Source: Bacteroidales bacterium (GTDB taxonomy: Bacteria > Bacteroidota > Bacteroidia > Bacteroidales > JAGOPY01). Taken from it: a stretch of DNA of 64,000 nucleotides. The first letter of the stretch is position 1, and each line of letters opens with the position of its first letter. The stretch covers positions 124,001-188,000 of the forward strand of contig JALNZD010000001.1 in the NCBI GenBank assembly GCA_023229505.1. The letters run 5' to 3'. This document shows positions 34,126 through 43,130 of this stretch, piece after piece. A model generated the notes under the pieces. That model was not told the DNA's origin. It worked only from the letters and a program-made list of their open reading frames with translations, and made no database searches. The position numbers were made by a program, and so were the translations under genes.

Positions 34126-35172
34126 ATGTCTGCTGACCTCCCGGAAATGAATGAAGACCAGGAGGTGCTGGAAGAAAGCCAGGACCTTTACGAACATTAT
34201 CGCTTTGTAGCCGATAAGGGACAGGGGCTGCTGCGTATCGACAAATTCCTGATGCTCCGCATTGAAAATGCCACACGAAATAAGATCCAGCAAGCGGCCC
34301 ATGCCGGCAACATACTGGTGAACGGCCTTCCGGTCAAACCCAACTACCGGGTAAAACCGTTGGATGTGATCTCCATCGTTCTTTCACATCCTCCCAGGGA
34401 AATTGAGATCATCGCTGAAAATATCCCGGTGGAGATATTATACGAAGACAGCGACTTGCTGGTGGTTAACAAACAGGCAGGAATGGTCGTGCATCCGGCT
34501 TACGGGAATTATACGGGCACACTGGTCAATGCCCTGGCTTTCCATCTCCAGGAGATCTCGCCGGACAAAGAACCTGGCCGGACCCCTTTCCTGGTTCACC
34601 GGATTGATAAGGACACCTCGGGGGTGATGATTGCAGCCAAGAACGAACTTGCCCAGGCCAGGCTGGCGGCACAGTTCTTTCATCACACGATCGACCGGCA
34701 TTATCTTGCACTGGTCTGGGGTGATTTTGAAGATGATAAGGGCACCATTACCGGTCATATCGGGCGAAGCATCCGCGACCGCAAGGTTTTTGCCGTATTT
34801 TCAGATGGTAGCCAGGGCAGGCATGCCGTGACACATTACACTGTTATCGAAAGATTCGGATATGTGACTTTGCTGGACTGCAAGCTCGAAACCGGCCGTA
34901 CACACCAGATCCGGGTACATTTCCAGCATATCCGGCATCCCCTTTTTGGCGATGAAACTTATGGGGGCAATGTGATCCTGAAAGGCACCACCTTCACAAA
35001 ATATAAGCAATTCGTGAATAACTGCTTTGCGATCCTCCCACGCCAGGCCCTGCATGCACGCTTACTAGCCTTTATCCACCCCACTACCAAACAATGGATC
35101 CAGTTTGAGTCCGAACCGCCCGAAGATATGGCTACGGTGATTGAGAGGTGGAGGCGGTACAGGAAAGAATAA
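34126..35172 (+). CDS. rluD: RluD-family 23S rRNA pseudouridine synthase
   Basis: 348 aa. N-terminal S4 RNA-binding domain (RIDKFLMLRIENATRNKIQQ, about 37-56). Catalytic domain with the active-site Asp in HRIDKDTSGVMIAAK (about 162-176). Conserved LETGRTHQIRVHF. Modifies uridines in 23S rRNA. 5 bp after the T9SS gene. Confidence 0.95.
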   Translation: MSADLPEMNEDQEVLEESQDLYEHYRFVADKGQGLLRIDKFLMLRIENATRNKIQQAAHAGNILVNGLPVKPNYRVKPLDVISIVLSHPPREIEIIAENIPVEILYEDSDLLVVNKQAGMVVHPAYGNYTGTLVNALAFHLQEISPDKEPGRTPFLVHRIDKDTSGVMIAAKNELAQARLAAQFFHHTIDRHYLALVWGDFEDDKGTITGHIGRSIRDRKVFAVFSDGSQGRHAVTHYTVIERFGYVTLLDCKLETGRTHQIRVHFQHIRHPLFGDETYGGNVILKGTTFTKYKQFVNNCFAILPRQALHARLLAFIHPTTKQWIQFESEPPEDMATVIERWRRYRKE

Positions 35173-35227
35173 TTCCAAATTCCAAATTCCAAATTCCAAA
35201 TTGCTGACTGCTGACTGTTGACTGCTG
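35172..35227. repeat. 7-bp tandem array whose unit switches in phase
   Basis: ATTCCAA x4, then ATTGCTG, ACTGCTG, ACTGTTG, ACTGCTG, without losing the 7-bp phase. It fills the gap between the convergent rluD and mazG genes. Confidence 0.9.
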
Positions 35228-35229
35228 AC

Positions 35230-36012
35230 TTAATTTCCTGCCCTCTTTGCTTCATTCCAGAAAGCATCCATTTCCTCCAGCGACATCTGGTGAAGGGCCT
35301 TGCCCGTGTTCCTGGCACCTTTCTCAACATATTGAAACCTCTTGATGAATTTTCTGTTAGTCCGTTCAAGGGCATCTTCAGGATTGATATCGATAAAACG
35401 GGCATAATTGACCAGAGCAAATAACAGGTCGCCAAATTCCATCTCAAGCTTTTGCTTGTCAAAATCTTCTTCAGCACATTCGACTTCTCTTCTGAACTCG
35501 TGCATTTCCTCAACTACCTTATCCCATACCTGCGAGATTTTATCCCAGTCGAAACCGACACCGCCGGCCTTTTCCTGGATGCGGTAAGCTTTAACCAGTG
35601 CAGGAAGTGAATGAGGAACACCCCCCAACACTGACTCACGGCCTTCTGTCATTTTGATTTTCTCCCAGTTGTCCCTGACCTCGCCTGCATTTTTCACCTG
35701 CACATTGCCGTATATATGAGGGTGCCGCCTGATCAGTTTCTCACATATCGAGTCAAGTACATCCCTGATATCAAACGCATTCTTTTCACTTCCAATTTTC
35801 GCGTAAAAAACGATATGCAGCATCAGGTCGCCAAGTTCATTTTTGATTCCATCCGGGTCCTTTTCCATGATTGAATCTGACAGCTCATAAGTTTCCTCCA
35901 ATGTCAGGTGCCGGAGGCTGTCGAAAGTCTGCTCACGATCCCAGGGGCATTTCTCCCTTAATTCATCCATAATATTGAGAAGGTTTGCAAAAGATTGTAT
36001 CCGGGGATCCAT
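35230..36012 (-). CDS. mazG: Nucleoside triphosphate pyrophosphohydrolase MazG
   Basis: 260 aa from the ATG at 36012 (MDPRIQSFANLLNIMDELRE), the normal MazG length. A longer in-frame start at 36225 adds a basic leader that overlaps the divergent promoter region. Two MazG domains: CPWDREQTFDSLRHLTLEETYEL with ELGDLMLHIVFYA, and ERFGFD-like GFDWDKISQVWDKVVEE with MEFGDLLFALVNYAR. Hydrolyses aberrant NTPs. Confidence 0.94.
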   Translation of the reverse strand: MDPRIQSFANLLNIMDELREKCPWDREQTFDSLRHLTLEETYELSDSIMEKDPDGIKNELGDLMLHIVFYAKIGSEKNAFDIRDVLDSICEKLIRRHPHIYGNVQVKNAGEVRDNWEKIKMTEGRESVLGGVPHSLPALVKAYRIQEKAGGVGFDWDKISQVWDKVVEEMHEFRREVECAEEDFDKQKLEMEFGDLLFALVNYARFIDINPEDALERTNRKFIKRFQYVEKGARNTGKALHQMSLEEMDAFWNEAKRAGN

Positions 36013-36081
36013 AAATCTTATTTTACGCAAAAGTAAGGTTAAATGACCTATGGGTTTACCTTTAACTGGATTGTATTTTAC

Positions 36082-36089
36082 TAATTTTG
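36082..36089 (+). promoter_or_regulatory. TAnnTTTG -7 element for the acyloxyacyl hydrolase-like gene
   Basis: TAATTTTG 45 nt upstream of the ATG at 36134. This supports that start over an in-frame ATG at 36050, which lies upstream of the promoter. Confidence 0.5.
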
Positions 36090-36133
36090 TCCACACCTTT
36101 ATTCTCGGAGTTATTTCATGGTCAGTCCCTGTC

Positions 36134-37315
36134 ATGCATAAGCTATTCAGAACATTACCCGGTGGTTTTACCCTGCGGGGCACAATCGGGCTTTTGGTTC
36201 TGTTCTTTTTGGCAGGTCCTGTCAATGCACAACAAGAATTCCGTCACAAGCTCCGGAGTCATGGCATTGTATTGGAAGGCAGGGTTTACTATGGCTGGAC
36301 ACTTGACCATCATATTGAAATAACGCCTTATAAACGGCACTACCCTGCTTATGAAATAAGCGTTCTCAAGGCCACTTATGGCCGCACACGTTGGGAATAC
36401 ATGTACAATTATCCTCTGATCGGGATTTCATATTGGTATTCCGACCTTGGTCGCACCAAGCCCCTGGGGGCGGCTCATGCAATTTTCCCCTACATTAATT
36501 TTCCATTACTACAGAAGAAAGGATTTAATGTCTATTTCCGGCTTGGTGTGGGCATCGGTTACCTTACCCAAAAATACGACCGCTATGATAATTTCGAGAA
36601 CCTGGCCATTGGCTCTCATCTCAATGGCGCCGTCAATCTTCTTCTTGAAGCCCGCCTGCGATTGGGCAAAAGGTTCATGGCAGCCGGGGGAGTATCGTTA
36701 ATGCATTTTTCCAATGGGGCCATCAAACAACCAAACTATGGCCTGAATATGCCCGGGGTTAGCTTTTCCCTGGCCTACAGGCTGAGCCGGGAAAACCCTT
36801 ATCAGAGGCAGAAACTGCTTCCGGAACTCGTCCCCTTTGAATTCGATGGAAAGAAGTTTCTTCAACTCGACTTGAATGCAGGATTCGGTATCAAAGACTT
36901 ACATGCCACTCTTGGTAATGGGAACCAATATGTTGTGGCTGTGGTTTATGGTAACCTGCTCTGGCCTGTGCGTTTCAAGAGCAGAATCGGTTTTGGCTTC
37001 GATATCTCGTATGATGGTTCGGATGAGAAACTGCTTGAAGTCAGGGGTAACGTTCCAAAACACCGGATCAATATTGTCAAAACCGGCGTGACAGGAAGCT
37101 ATGAGCTTGCTTTCTCCAGGATGGCAATTATGATGAACCTGGGTATAAATATTTCAGGTGCCGATAAAAGCGATGGTTATGTCTATGAAAAGCTTGCCCT
37201 CCGCTACAGGATTACAAAAAACCTTTTCGGCAGCCTTACGCTGAAAGCTTATTATGGCAAGGCCGATTATATCACATTCGGATTGGGTTACAGGATACCT
37301 GTCAAATATTACTGA
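36134..37315 (+). CDS. Acyloxyacyl hydrolase / PagL-like outer-membrane barrel
   Basis: 393 aa from ATG 36134 (MHKLFRTLPGG). Signal peptide with the hydrophobic core GLLVLFFLAGPVNAQ. Beta-barrel strands and the PagL-like catalytic region LMHFSNGAIKQPNYGLN (His-Ser-Asn-Gly) at about residues 194-210, plus FPYINFPLL. PagL-type enzymes remove the 3-O-acyl chain from lipid A in the outer membrane. Longer than bacterial PagL, but typical of Bacteroidetes members. Activity inferred. Confidence 0.75.
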   Translation: MHKLFRTLPGGFTLRGTIGLLVLFFLAGPVNAQQEFRHKLRSHGIVLEGRVYYGWTLDHHIEITPYKRHYPAYEISVLKATYGRTRWEYMYNYPLIGISYWYSDLGRTKPLGAAHAIFPYINFPLLQKKGFNVYFRLGVGIGYLTQKYDRYDNFENLAIGSHLNGAVNLLLEARLRLGKRFMAAGGVSLMHFSNGAIKQPNYGLNMPGVSFSLAYRLSRENPYQRQKLLPELVPFEFDGKKFLQLDLNAGFGIKDLHATLGNGNQYVVAVVYGNLLWPVRFKSRIGFGFDISYDGSDEKLLEVRGNVPKHRINIVKTGVTGSYELAFSRMAIMMNLGINISGADKSDGYVYEKLALRYRITKNLFGSLTLKAYYGKADYITFGLGYRIPVKYY

Positions 37316-37325
37316 TAAAGAAAAG

Positions 37326-38069
37326 ATGAAGATGAAAAGACTGATCAAATTATTTTTCACTGTAATGGCGCTATTACTTACCCAATGTAGCAAAGATGAT
37401 GGCATATGCGTCAGTTCAACCGGGAAAACTATCACGCAGGATCGCACAGGTCTTCCGTATCATTATGTTGAAGTTTACGATAACATCAATCTTATTCTGA
37501 CCCAGGATAGCGCCTTTACCGGCATAAAAGTGGAAGCCGGTGAGAATCTCATTGATGGCATCACAACTGAGATTGACAGCGGGAAGCTCGTGCTTAGGAA
37601 TTGTAATTCATGTAACTGGCTGCGGAGCTTCGAAGTACCGGTGAATGTTTACCTGACATTTACCCAACTGGACACCCTTATTTTTCGTGCAGCCGGAAAA
37701 ATTACCTGCACCAATGAATGGACGAATGATTCCGTCTATTTTGATGTGATCGGGGGAGGAGGACAAATTGACCTGAAACTGAATGTATTTAAATCTTATT
37801 TATCTGTCCTGTACGGAACAGTTACCGTCAATGTCACAGGGTTTTCGCAGGTCACCTTCATTTCAAGCCAGGGATATGGCCCCTTTCACGCTGAAAATCT
37901 TTACTCAATGTATACTTACATTTACACTTACAGCCCGAATGATGTGTTTGTTTATGCCAAGAATGAGCTGGGCGCAGAGATCGGCAATATCGGCAACGTT
38001 TATTACCGTGGCGACCCGCCGGAAGTTAGCACCAACATTACTGGTGAAGGGAAGCTTATTAAACTATGA
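37326..38069 (+). CDS. GIN-domain (DUF2807) lipoprotein
   Basis: 247 aa from ATG 37326, chosen because MKMKRLIKLFFTVMALLLTQC gives a lipobox. The rest is a beta-helix-like GIN/auto-transporter-adhesin head domain: HYVEVYDNINLILTQDS, DGITTEIDSGKLVLRN, LDTLIFRAAGKITC, ending VYYRGDPPEVSTNITGEGKL. Common Bacteroidetes envelope lipoprotein; function unknown. Starts 10 nt after the previous stop. Confidence 0.85.
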   Translation: MKMKRLIKLFFTVMALLLTQCSKDDGICVSSTGKTITQDRTGLPYHYVEVYDNINLILTQDSAFTGIKVEAGENLIDGITTEIDSGKLVLRNCNSCNWLRSFEVPVNVYLTFTQLDTLIFRAAGKITCTNEWTNDSVYFDVIGGGGQIDLKLNVFKSYLSVLYGTVTVNVTGFSQVTFISSQGYGPFHAENLYSMYTYIYTYSPNDVFVYAKNELGAEIGNIGNVYYRGDPPEVSTNITGEGKLIKL

Positions 38070-38076
38070 GTAGGCT

Positions 38077-38167
38077 GTTGACAGTTGACAGTTGACAGTT
38101 GGCAGGATTATTAAACTGCTTACTTCTAACTGTCAACTGTCAACTGTCAACTGTCAACTGTCAACTT
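38077..38167. repeat. Inverted 7-bp tandem arrays (GTTGACA / TGTCAAC) forming a hairpin
   Basis: Left arm: GTTGACA x3 and GTTGGCA (38077-38104). Right arm: about five TCAACTG heptamers (38126-38167). The arms are reverse complements and the loop (about 38105-38125) also stays in 7-bp phase. Located between convergent genes, so it may also act as a bidirectional terminator or mRNA 3' stem. Confidence 0.9.
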
Positions 38168-38168
38168 C

Positions 38169-38804
38169 TTAATGCCTGTGCGCAAGGTAATCTGCTACAC
38201 CCTCGGCAGTGGCCTTCATGGCTGTCTCACCTGCGTGCCAGTTGGCCGGGCAAACCTCGCCATTTTCTTCGAAGAACTGAAGTGCATCGACCATGCGGAG
38301 AGCTTCGTCAATGCTGCGGCCAAGCGGCAGGTCGTTGACCAATTGGTGACGCACTACACCCTGCTTATCGATCAGAAATAATCCACGGTAAGCTACGGCT
38401 TCACCTTCGAAATCCAACTCGCCATCTTCCGTATAATCATATTCACCGGCAAGCACATCATAGTTTTCCGAGATGGTTTTGGAAAGATCAGATACCAATG
38501 GGAAAGTAACACCTTTTATGCCGCCATCTTTCAACTCAGTATTCAGCCATGCCCAGTGAGAAAATTTACTATCTATCGAACATCCGACCACTGCTACATT
38601 TCTTTGCTCAAACTCTGCAAGTTTATCCTGGAATGCCAGGATCTCAGTCGGGCACACAAAAGTAAAATCCAAAGGGTAAAAAAAGAAAACAACATATTTT
38701 TTCCCAATGAATTGTTCAAGGGAAAATTTCCCGACAAATTCACCACCATTTATCACGGCGTCAGCTTCGAATAACGGAGCCTTTTTACCAACTAAAACTG
38801 CCAT
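38169..38804 (-). CDS. Typical 2-Cys peroxiredoxin
   Basis: 211 aa AhpC/Prx-type thiol peroxidase. Peroxidatic Cys in FYPLDFTFVCPTEI at about residue 50; resolving Cys in GEVCPANWHAG at about 185. Reduces H2O2 and organic peroxides in the cytoplasm. Own promoter at 38881-38910. Confidence 0.95.
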   Translation of the reverse strand: MAVLVGKKAPLFEADAVINGGEFVGKFSLEQFIGKKYVVFFFYPLDFTFVCPTEILAFQDKLAEFEQRNVAVVGCSIDSKFSHWAWLNTELKDGGIKGVTFPLVSDLSKTISENYDVLAGEYDYTEDGELDFEGEAVAYRGLFLIDKQGVVRHQLVNDLPLGRSIDEALRMVDALQFFEENGEVCPANWHAGETAMKATAEGVADYLAHRH

Positions 38805-38813
38805 ACAATATTA

Positions 38814-38876
38814 ATTTTAAGTTTTAAATTTTAAATTTTAAGTTAATTCTGTATTCTATATTCTGTCTTCTAATAA
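38814..38876. repeat. 7-bp tandem array, ATTTTAA switching to CTGTATT units
   Basis: ATTTTAA, GTTTTAA, ATTTTAA, ATTTTAA, GTTAATT, CTGTATT, CTATATT, CTGTCTT, CTAATAA: nine heptamers in phase within the 5' leader of the peroxiredoxin gene. Confidence 0.85.
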
Positions 38877-38880
38877 ATTA

Positions 38881-38910
38881 CAAAGGTAATCCATTCCTCC
38901 AGATATTCAA
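38881..38910 (-). promoter_or_regulatory. Bacteroidetes-type promoter of the peroxiredoxin gene
   Basis: Minus strand TTG (38910-38908), 19 bp, TACCTTTG (38888-38881). It fits the TTG-N19-TAnnTTTG consensus exactly. The start codon is about 77 nt downstream; the heptamer array lies between. Confidence 0.65.
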
Positions 38911-38914
38911 CAAC

Positions 38915-40429
38915 TCACATAATCTCCCTGATATCAAAGATCAGCATTTTATCATCGAGGAAATCGTACAGGGTCATTTTACGCAGCTGATAATAATTTA
39001 CCCAGTAACTGCGAAGGGCTGAATAATAACCTTTCCGGGCATTATCATTGTCGATCTGCGCATTGTTGAGTTCGAGCACGTCATTAACCTGGCCGATCAT
39101 GTAACGTTTCTGAGTCACATCGTATCTTTTCTGTGCCACCGTATCGGCTTTGGCCGCAATAAACAGCTGATTCTTCTGCATATTAAACTGCATAACGGTC
39201 AGAAATACATTTTGTTCAAAATCTATAATTTCCTGCTCAACAGATGTTTGTTCAAGTTCGAAGTTTGATTCCGCTACCCTGATTTGTCCTCTTGCCTTCC
39301 CCCAATCGAGGATAGGTATGTTCATTCCGACATTCAGCTGCTGCTGATCTACAGGGTTCTTGTATACATTGGATAATAATCCGGTACTTTGCGTCAGTCC
39401 GTATTCAACGTAAAGGTCTGCATCAAACCTTCCGTTCATTTTAGCTCTTCTGACATCGCTTTCAGCAGTGATCAGCCGTTCCTGGAAGTCTATTGAAGCA
39501 GCGGTGTTTCTTCTGGCTTCATCCAATGCTTTTGCTGCACTGATCATATCATACCGGGTTTCCGCCGGCGGCAATAGTTTAATTGCACCGGCATCTTTTA
39601 TCCTCAGATAAGACTTGAGGCGGAACAACATATTCTCATAATCAAGGCTTGCATTATCCACTGAAGCTTTCGCCCTGAGAAAGTTGAGCTCAAGTTGCAA
39701 GAGGTCGTTTTCAGCAATCTTTCCCAGTTGGTACCTCCCCCGGGCGATCTTGTAAAGGGTATCATAATTGTTCAGGTTCTTTTCGGCAATTAACTTCTCG
39801 ATCTGCGCCAGTAACAAATTAAAAAAATGATTGATCGTCGTGATAGAAACCTGCTCAACATCTTCCATATACTGCCGTTTGGCTTTCTCATACTTGAGCG
39901 GCTCCAGTTGCTTCGCCCAGCGGTATTCGTTATACTGGAAAACAGGCTGGCGATATCCTATGATTATTGGTGTCGATTGATAATTGGAGTACGTGCTGTC
40001 CGGATAAAAATTATCCAAACGTTGAAGCCGTGATTCAAGGAAAACTGACCCACCGGTGAAACCGATTTTCTGATTAATCGTCATCCCGGCTGAATAATTG
40101 CCAAGCGTGTTATATTGGAAGATATCCGGTCCGTCCGGGACGGAAATCGTACGGAATGAACGGCTGAAACTGGGAAGATTAGCATCCAGATTAACGGAAG
40201 GGAGATAGTCGGCTTTGAAAGAGCGATACTGCCAATAGTTAATCCTGAAACGATGCTTGGCGATCATGGCATCTGAAGATTTAGTCTGGGCAATGGCCAG
40301 GGCATCGCTGAGGTTCAGCACCAGGGTGTCATTCTGGGAAAATGCAGATGACAGGTTGATCATCAGGACAAAAGCAACAGAAAAAATGATCTTTGACCTC
40401 TTGATGGAATATGATTTTATTCTATTCAT
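38915..40429 (-). CDS. TolC-family outer membrane efflux protein
   Basis: 504 aa with a signal peptide (core IIFSVAFVLMINLSSAFS) and two OEP coiled-coil repeats (KYEKAKRQYMEDVEQVSITT; NFELEQTSVEQEIIDFEQNV). Outer-membrane exit duct for the MacB/HlyD exporter upstream. Its start overlaps the permease stop by 8 nt. Confidence 0.92.
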   Translation of the reverse strand: MNRIKSYSIKRSKIIFSVAFVLMINLSSAFSQNDTLVLNLSDALAIAQTKSSDAMIAKHRFRINYWQYRSFKADYLPSVNLDANLPSFSRSFRTISVPDGPDIFQYNTLGNYSAGMTINQKIGFTGGSVFLESRLQRLDNFYPDSTYSNYQSTPIIIGYRQPVFQYNEYRWAKQLEPLKYEKAKRQYMEDVEQVSITTINHFFNLLLAQIEKLIAEKNLNNYDTLYKIARGRYQLGKIAENDLLQLELNFLRAKASVDNASLDYENMLFRLKSYLRIKDAGAIKLLPPAETRYDMISAAKALDEARRNTAASIDFQERLITAESDVRRAKMNGRFDADLYVEYGLTQSTGLLSNVYKNPVDQQQLNVGMNIPILDWGKARGQIRVAESNFELEQTSVEQEIIDFEQNVFLTVMQFNMQKNQLFIAAKADTVAQKRYDVTQKRYMIGQVNDVLELNNAQIDNDNARKGYYSALRSYWVNYYQLRKMTLYDFLDDKMLIFDIREIM

Positions 40430-41816
40430 ATCTTAAAGATTCAACCGGATCCTGGTCCGAGGCCCTTTTTGCCGGCATGTATCCGAAGAGGATTCCTATA
40501 AAAGCTGAAACCCCGAATGATACCACGATTGATATCGGTTTGACTATCGTCAGGATCCCTGTGGTGCGGTGGATCATTATGGCAAAAATGACGCCAAGGG
40601 CAATGCCGATCACCCCGCCGGAGATGCTGATGATGATGGCTTCAGAAAGAAACTGGAAAATGACATCTCTCCGGGTAGCCCCTGATGCCCGGCGGATGCC
40701 GATCTCTTTGGTCCGTTCCATGACTGACGCCAGCATGATGTTCATGATGCCAATGCCCCCTACTACCAATGAAATACCTGCAATGAAACCCAGGACGATG
40801 TTGAAAATGTCTTTTGTTTTTTGTTCCTGTTTAAGTAATAACTCAGGAACACTAATCTGAAAATCATCAACCTGCTGATGCCGCCTTTTCAGCATGGCTG
40901 TAAGGGCTTTTGTGGTAGCATCCAGGTATTTGCTGTCGGACACCTGTACCACGACCTTATCCAGCTGGTTATAATTGTCATCCATTGAACCCGAAGAACT
41001 GCTTGAAAAGGAAGCCATGCCTCCATCTATAAACATCATCGAACTCCCCCCCTGCCGCAGCGAGGCATCATTTACATAAGCACGGTCCCTGTACCTGAGC
41101 AGTACCGTGTGGATGGGCGCATAGATATGGTCATTGTAATCACTGATGCCAATGTCTTTTGATTCATCAACCTGGAAAGCCCGGTTTTCTAATACACCGA
41201 TCACGGTAAGCCAGATCCCGCCACATTTGATGGTTTTACCCAATGGGTCTTCCTGTGAGAAGAACCTTGATTTTACGCTGGGGCCGATAATACAAACCGG
41301 GCTGCCTGATATTACCTGCTGTTCCTGGAAATACTGTCCCGCAAATAGTTTCAGGTTATAAACTTCGAAAAAATCGTTGGTCACCCCGATCAACTTGGCT
41401 GCTGAACGTTTGCCGCCTTTAATAATGAAAGAGTCATAACTAACTTCAGCACTGACCCTCGTGACGGTCGGAATAATGTCTTTTATGCTTTCAGCGTCTT
41501 CCAGGGTAAGGCCAGGGGAATATTTTTTCTGCATCTTCTGCCCGCTGCTTTCTTCAGCTGATCCTCCCCCACTTTTACCGTTCAGTTCGAGCAGTGGGGT
41601 GACGACGATGTTGTTCACCCCGACCAGTTTGATCTGGTCGAGGATTTCTTTCCTGGCGCCATTTCCAATGGCCATCATGGAGATTACTGCTGCTACCCCA
41701 AATATGACGCCCAGTGCGGTGAGCATTGATCTGAAACGGTTGGCGATCACTGCTTCCACCGCAATATTGAGCGAGTGGAAATAACGCTGGTAGGTTGTTT
41801 TCCGGATATTTTTCAT
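40422..41816 (-). CDS. MacB-type ABC transporter permease
   Basis: 464 aa. Four TM helices in the MacB arrangement: N-terminal TM after AVEAVIANRFRSMLTALGVIF, a large periplasmic MacB_PCD domain (about 50-330), and the FtsX region (GGIGIMNIMLASVMERTKEIGIRRA, about 360-385, and two further TMs). No ATP-binding domain is fused, and no ATPase gene is adjacent. Confidence 0.9.
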   Translation of the reverse strand: MKNIRKTTYQRYFHSLNIAVEAVIANRFRSMLTALGVIFGVAAVISMMAIGNGARKEILDQIKLVGVNNIVVTPLLELNGKSGGGSAEESSGQKMQKKYSPGLTLEDAESIKDIIPTVTRVSAEVSYDSFIIKGGKRSAAKLIGVTNDFFEVYNLKLFAGQYFQEQQVISGSPVCIIGPSVKSRFFSQEDPLGKTIKCGGIWLTVIGVLENRAFQVDESKDIGISDYNDHIYAPIHTVLLRYRDRAYVNDASLRQGGSSMMFIDGGMASFSSSSSGSMDDNYNQLDKVVVQVSDSKYLDATTKALTAMLKRRHQQVDDFQISVPELLLKQEQKTKDIFNIVLGFIAGISLVVGGIGIMNIMLASVMERTKEIGIRRASGATRRDVIFQFLSEAIIISISGGVIGIALGVIFAIMIHRTTGILTIVKPISIVVSFGVSAFIGILFGYMPAKRASDQDPVESLRYE

Positions 41817-41824
41817 CTTAATGG

Positions 41825-43105
41825 CTAATGGGCCTTGTCGCTTTCCTGGCGGAATTTCCCGATCACCTCGGGATCAAGCCTGATTAGCTTGCTCTTCTCC
41901 GCATCTGTCGGGGGAACCAGGTAGACCTCTTCACCCGCCTCCAGCCCGGCCCTGATAATCACTTCATTTTCATTAGAAAGGCCCGGAATAACCTGTTTGC
42001 GTGAATTTCCAACATAAACATAGCTCATACTATCATTCGATTGCACGCAATCAAGCGGAATAAAAAGTACGCTGTCGACACTCGACGTCAGGACCTCATT
42101 CTTGGTCGTCATCGCTGGTCTGAGAATTGAGTCAAATTCGTTCACTTCAATACTGACCTCAAAGACTTTGGCGTTTGAATTCGGCAGTTGCTGCCCGATG
42201 TTAGCCACTTCAGTCACAGTCCCGGTAAATTTCTTGTCGGGAAACGCGTCTACACCTATGCGTACCTCCTGGTTGACCTTGACTTTGCTGATATCAATCT
42301 CGTTCACATAAGTCTTGGATTTCATTTCTTTGAGATTGGGAAGTTCGGCAACAATCGGATCCCAGACACTGATTTGTGATCCAATCCCCTGCTTCTGGCC
42401 ATCCCAGCCCCGGCGATAGATCACCATGCCTGATTTAGGAGCAAATATGGTAAACTCGTTCAGCAACGCCACCATCTTGGCATAATCCGACTGGACTTTC
42501 TTCTTGGAAGTATTGATCTCCTGCATGTCAGCCTCGGACTTCCTGAGCTTTACTTCGTAATTTTCGACAGCTTGTTCATAATTCCGCTGGGCTCTTTCGA
42601 GTTCAATCTTTGCCTGTCGCTGCGTTGCCGGCGGTTCATAGATCGACTGGTCGACCACGATCTGTTTCTCTTCGAGGGCATACTTCAGGTTAACCAGGTT
42701 ATCCCTGTTCGTTCTAAGCTCAAGGGTCGTATCTAGCTGGGTTTTGGTAAACTGGGTTTCCAGTTTCTCTATCTCAAGCTCCTGGTCTTTCATCTTATTC
42801 ACCAGTTCGGTGCGGTCCAGCGTGGCAATGTATTCTCCCGAATCGACCACTGTTCCGTCCGGGATAATATCTTCGATCTTGATCTGCCAGATGCGGAAAT
42901 CACGCAGGTTAACAGGACCGTTAATCTTTTCTGAGCTTTTAGCCTCCAGTTCCCCCGTTGTCGTAACCGTTACATCAAATTTACCAAATTTAACAGGGAC
43001 CTTAACCGTCGTTTCTTTATCCGGGCCGCTTCCGGCGACCATCCAGATGATGACTATCAATAATACGGCGGCCAGGCTGATCAGATAAATCTTACTTTTT
43101 TTCAT
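41825..43105 (-). CDS. HlyD/MacA-type periplasmic adaptor
   Basis: 426 aa membrane-fusion protein. N-terminal TM (LISLAAVLLIVIIWMVAG), lipoyl halves flanking a long coiled-coil hairpin (about 95-210; DQELEIEKLETQFTK, RQAKIELERAQRNYEQ), and a beta-barrel domain (VNQEVRIGVDAFPDKKFTG). Works with the MacB permease (8 bp downstream) and TolC. Confidence 0.92.
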   Translation of the reverse strand: MKKSKIYLISLAAVLLIVIIWMVAGSGPDKETTVKVPVKFGKFDVTVTTTGELEAKSSEKINGPVNLRDFRIWQIKIEDIIPDGTVVDSGEYIATLDRTELVNKMKDQELEIEKLETQFTKTQLDTTLELRTNRDNLVNLKYALEEKQIVVDQSIYEPPATQRQAKIELERAQRNYEQAVENYEVKLRKSEADMQEINTSKKKVQSDYAKMVALLNEFTIFAPKSGMVIYRRGWDGQKQGIGSQISVWDPIVAELPNLKEMKSKTYVNEIDISKVKVNQEVRIGVDAFPDKKFTGTVTEVANIGQQLPNSNAKVFEVSIEVNEFDSILRPAMTTKNEVLTSSVDSVLFIPLDCVQSNDSMSYVYVGNSRKQVIPGLSNENEVIIRAGLEAGEEVYLVPPTDAEKSKLIRLDPEVIGKFRQESDKAH

Positions 43106-43130
43106 AATGGCCAGTGTTGATATGACTATG

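Noticed and set aside
36050..36133. Longer N-terminus for the acyloxyacyl hydrolase-like protein
   Set aside because: The extension lies upstream of a TAnnTTTG element and precedes a clear signal peptide starting at 36134.
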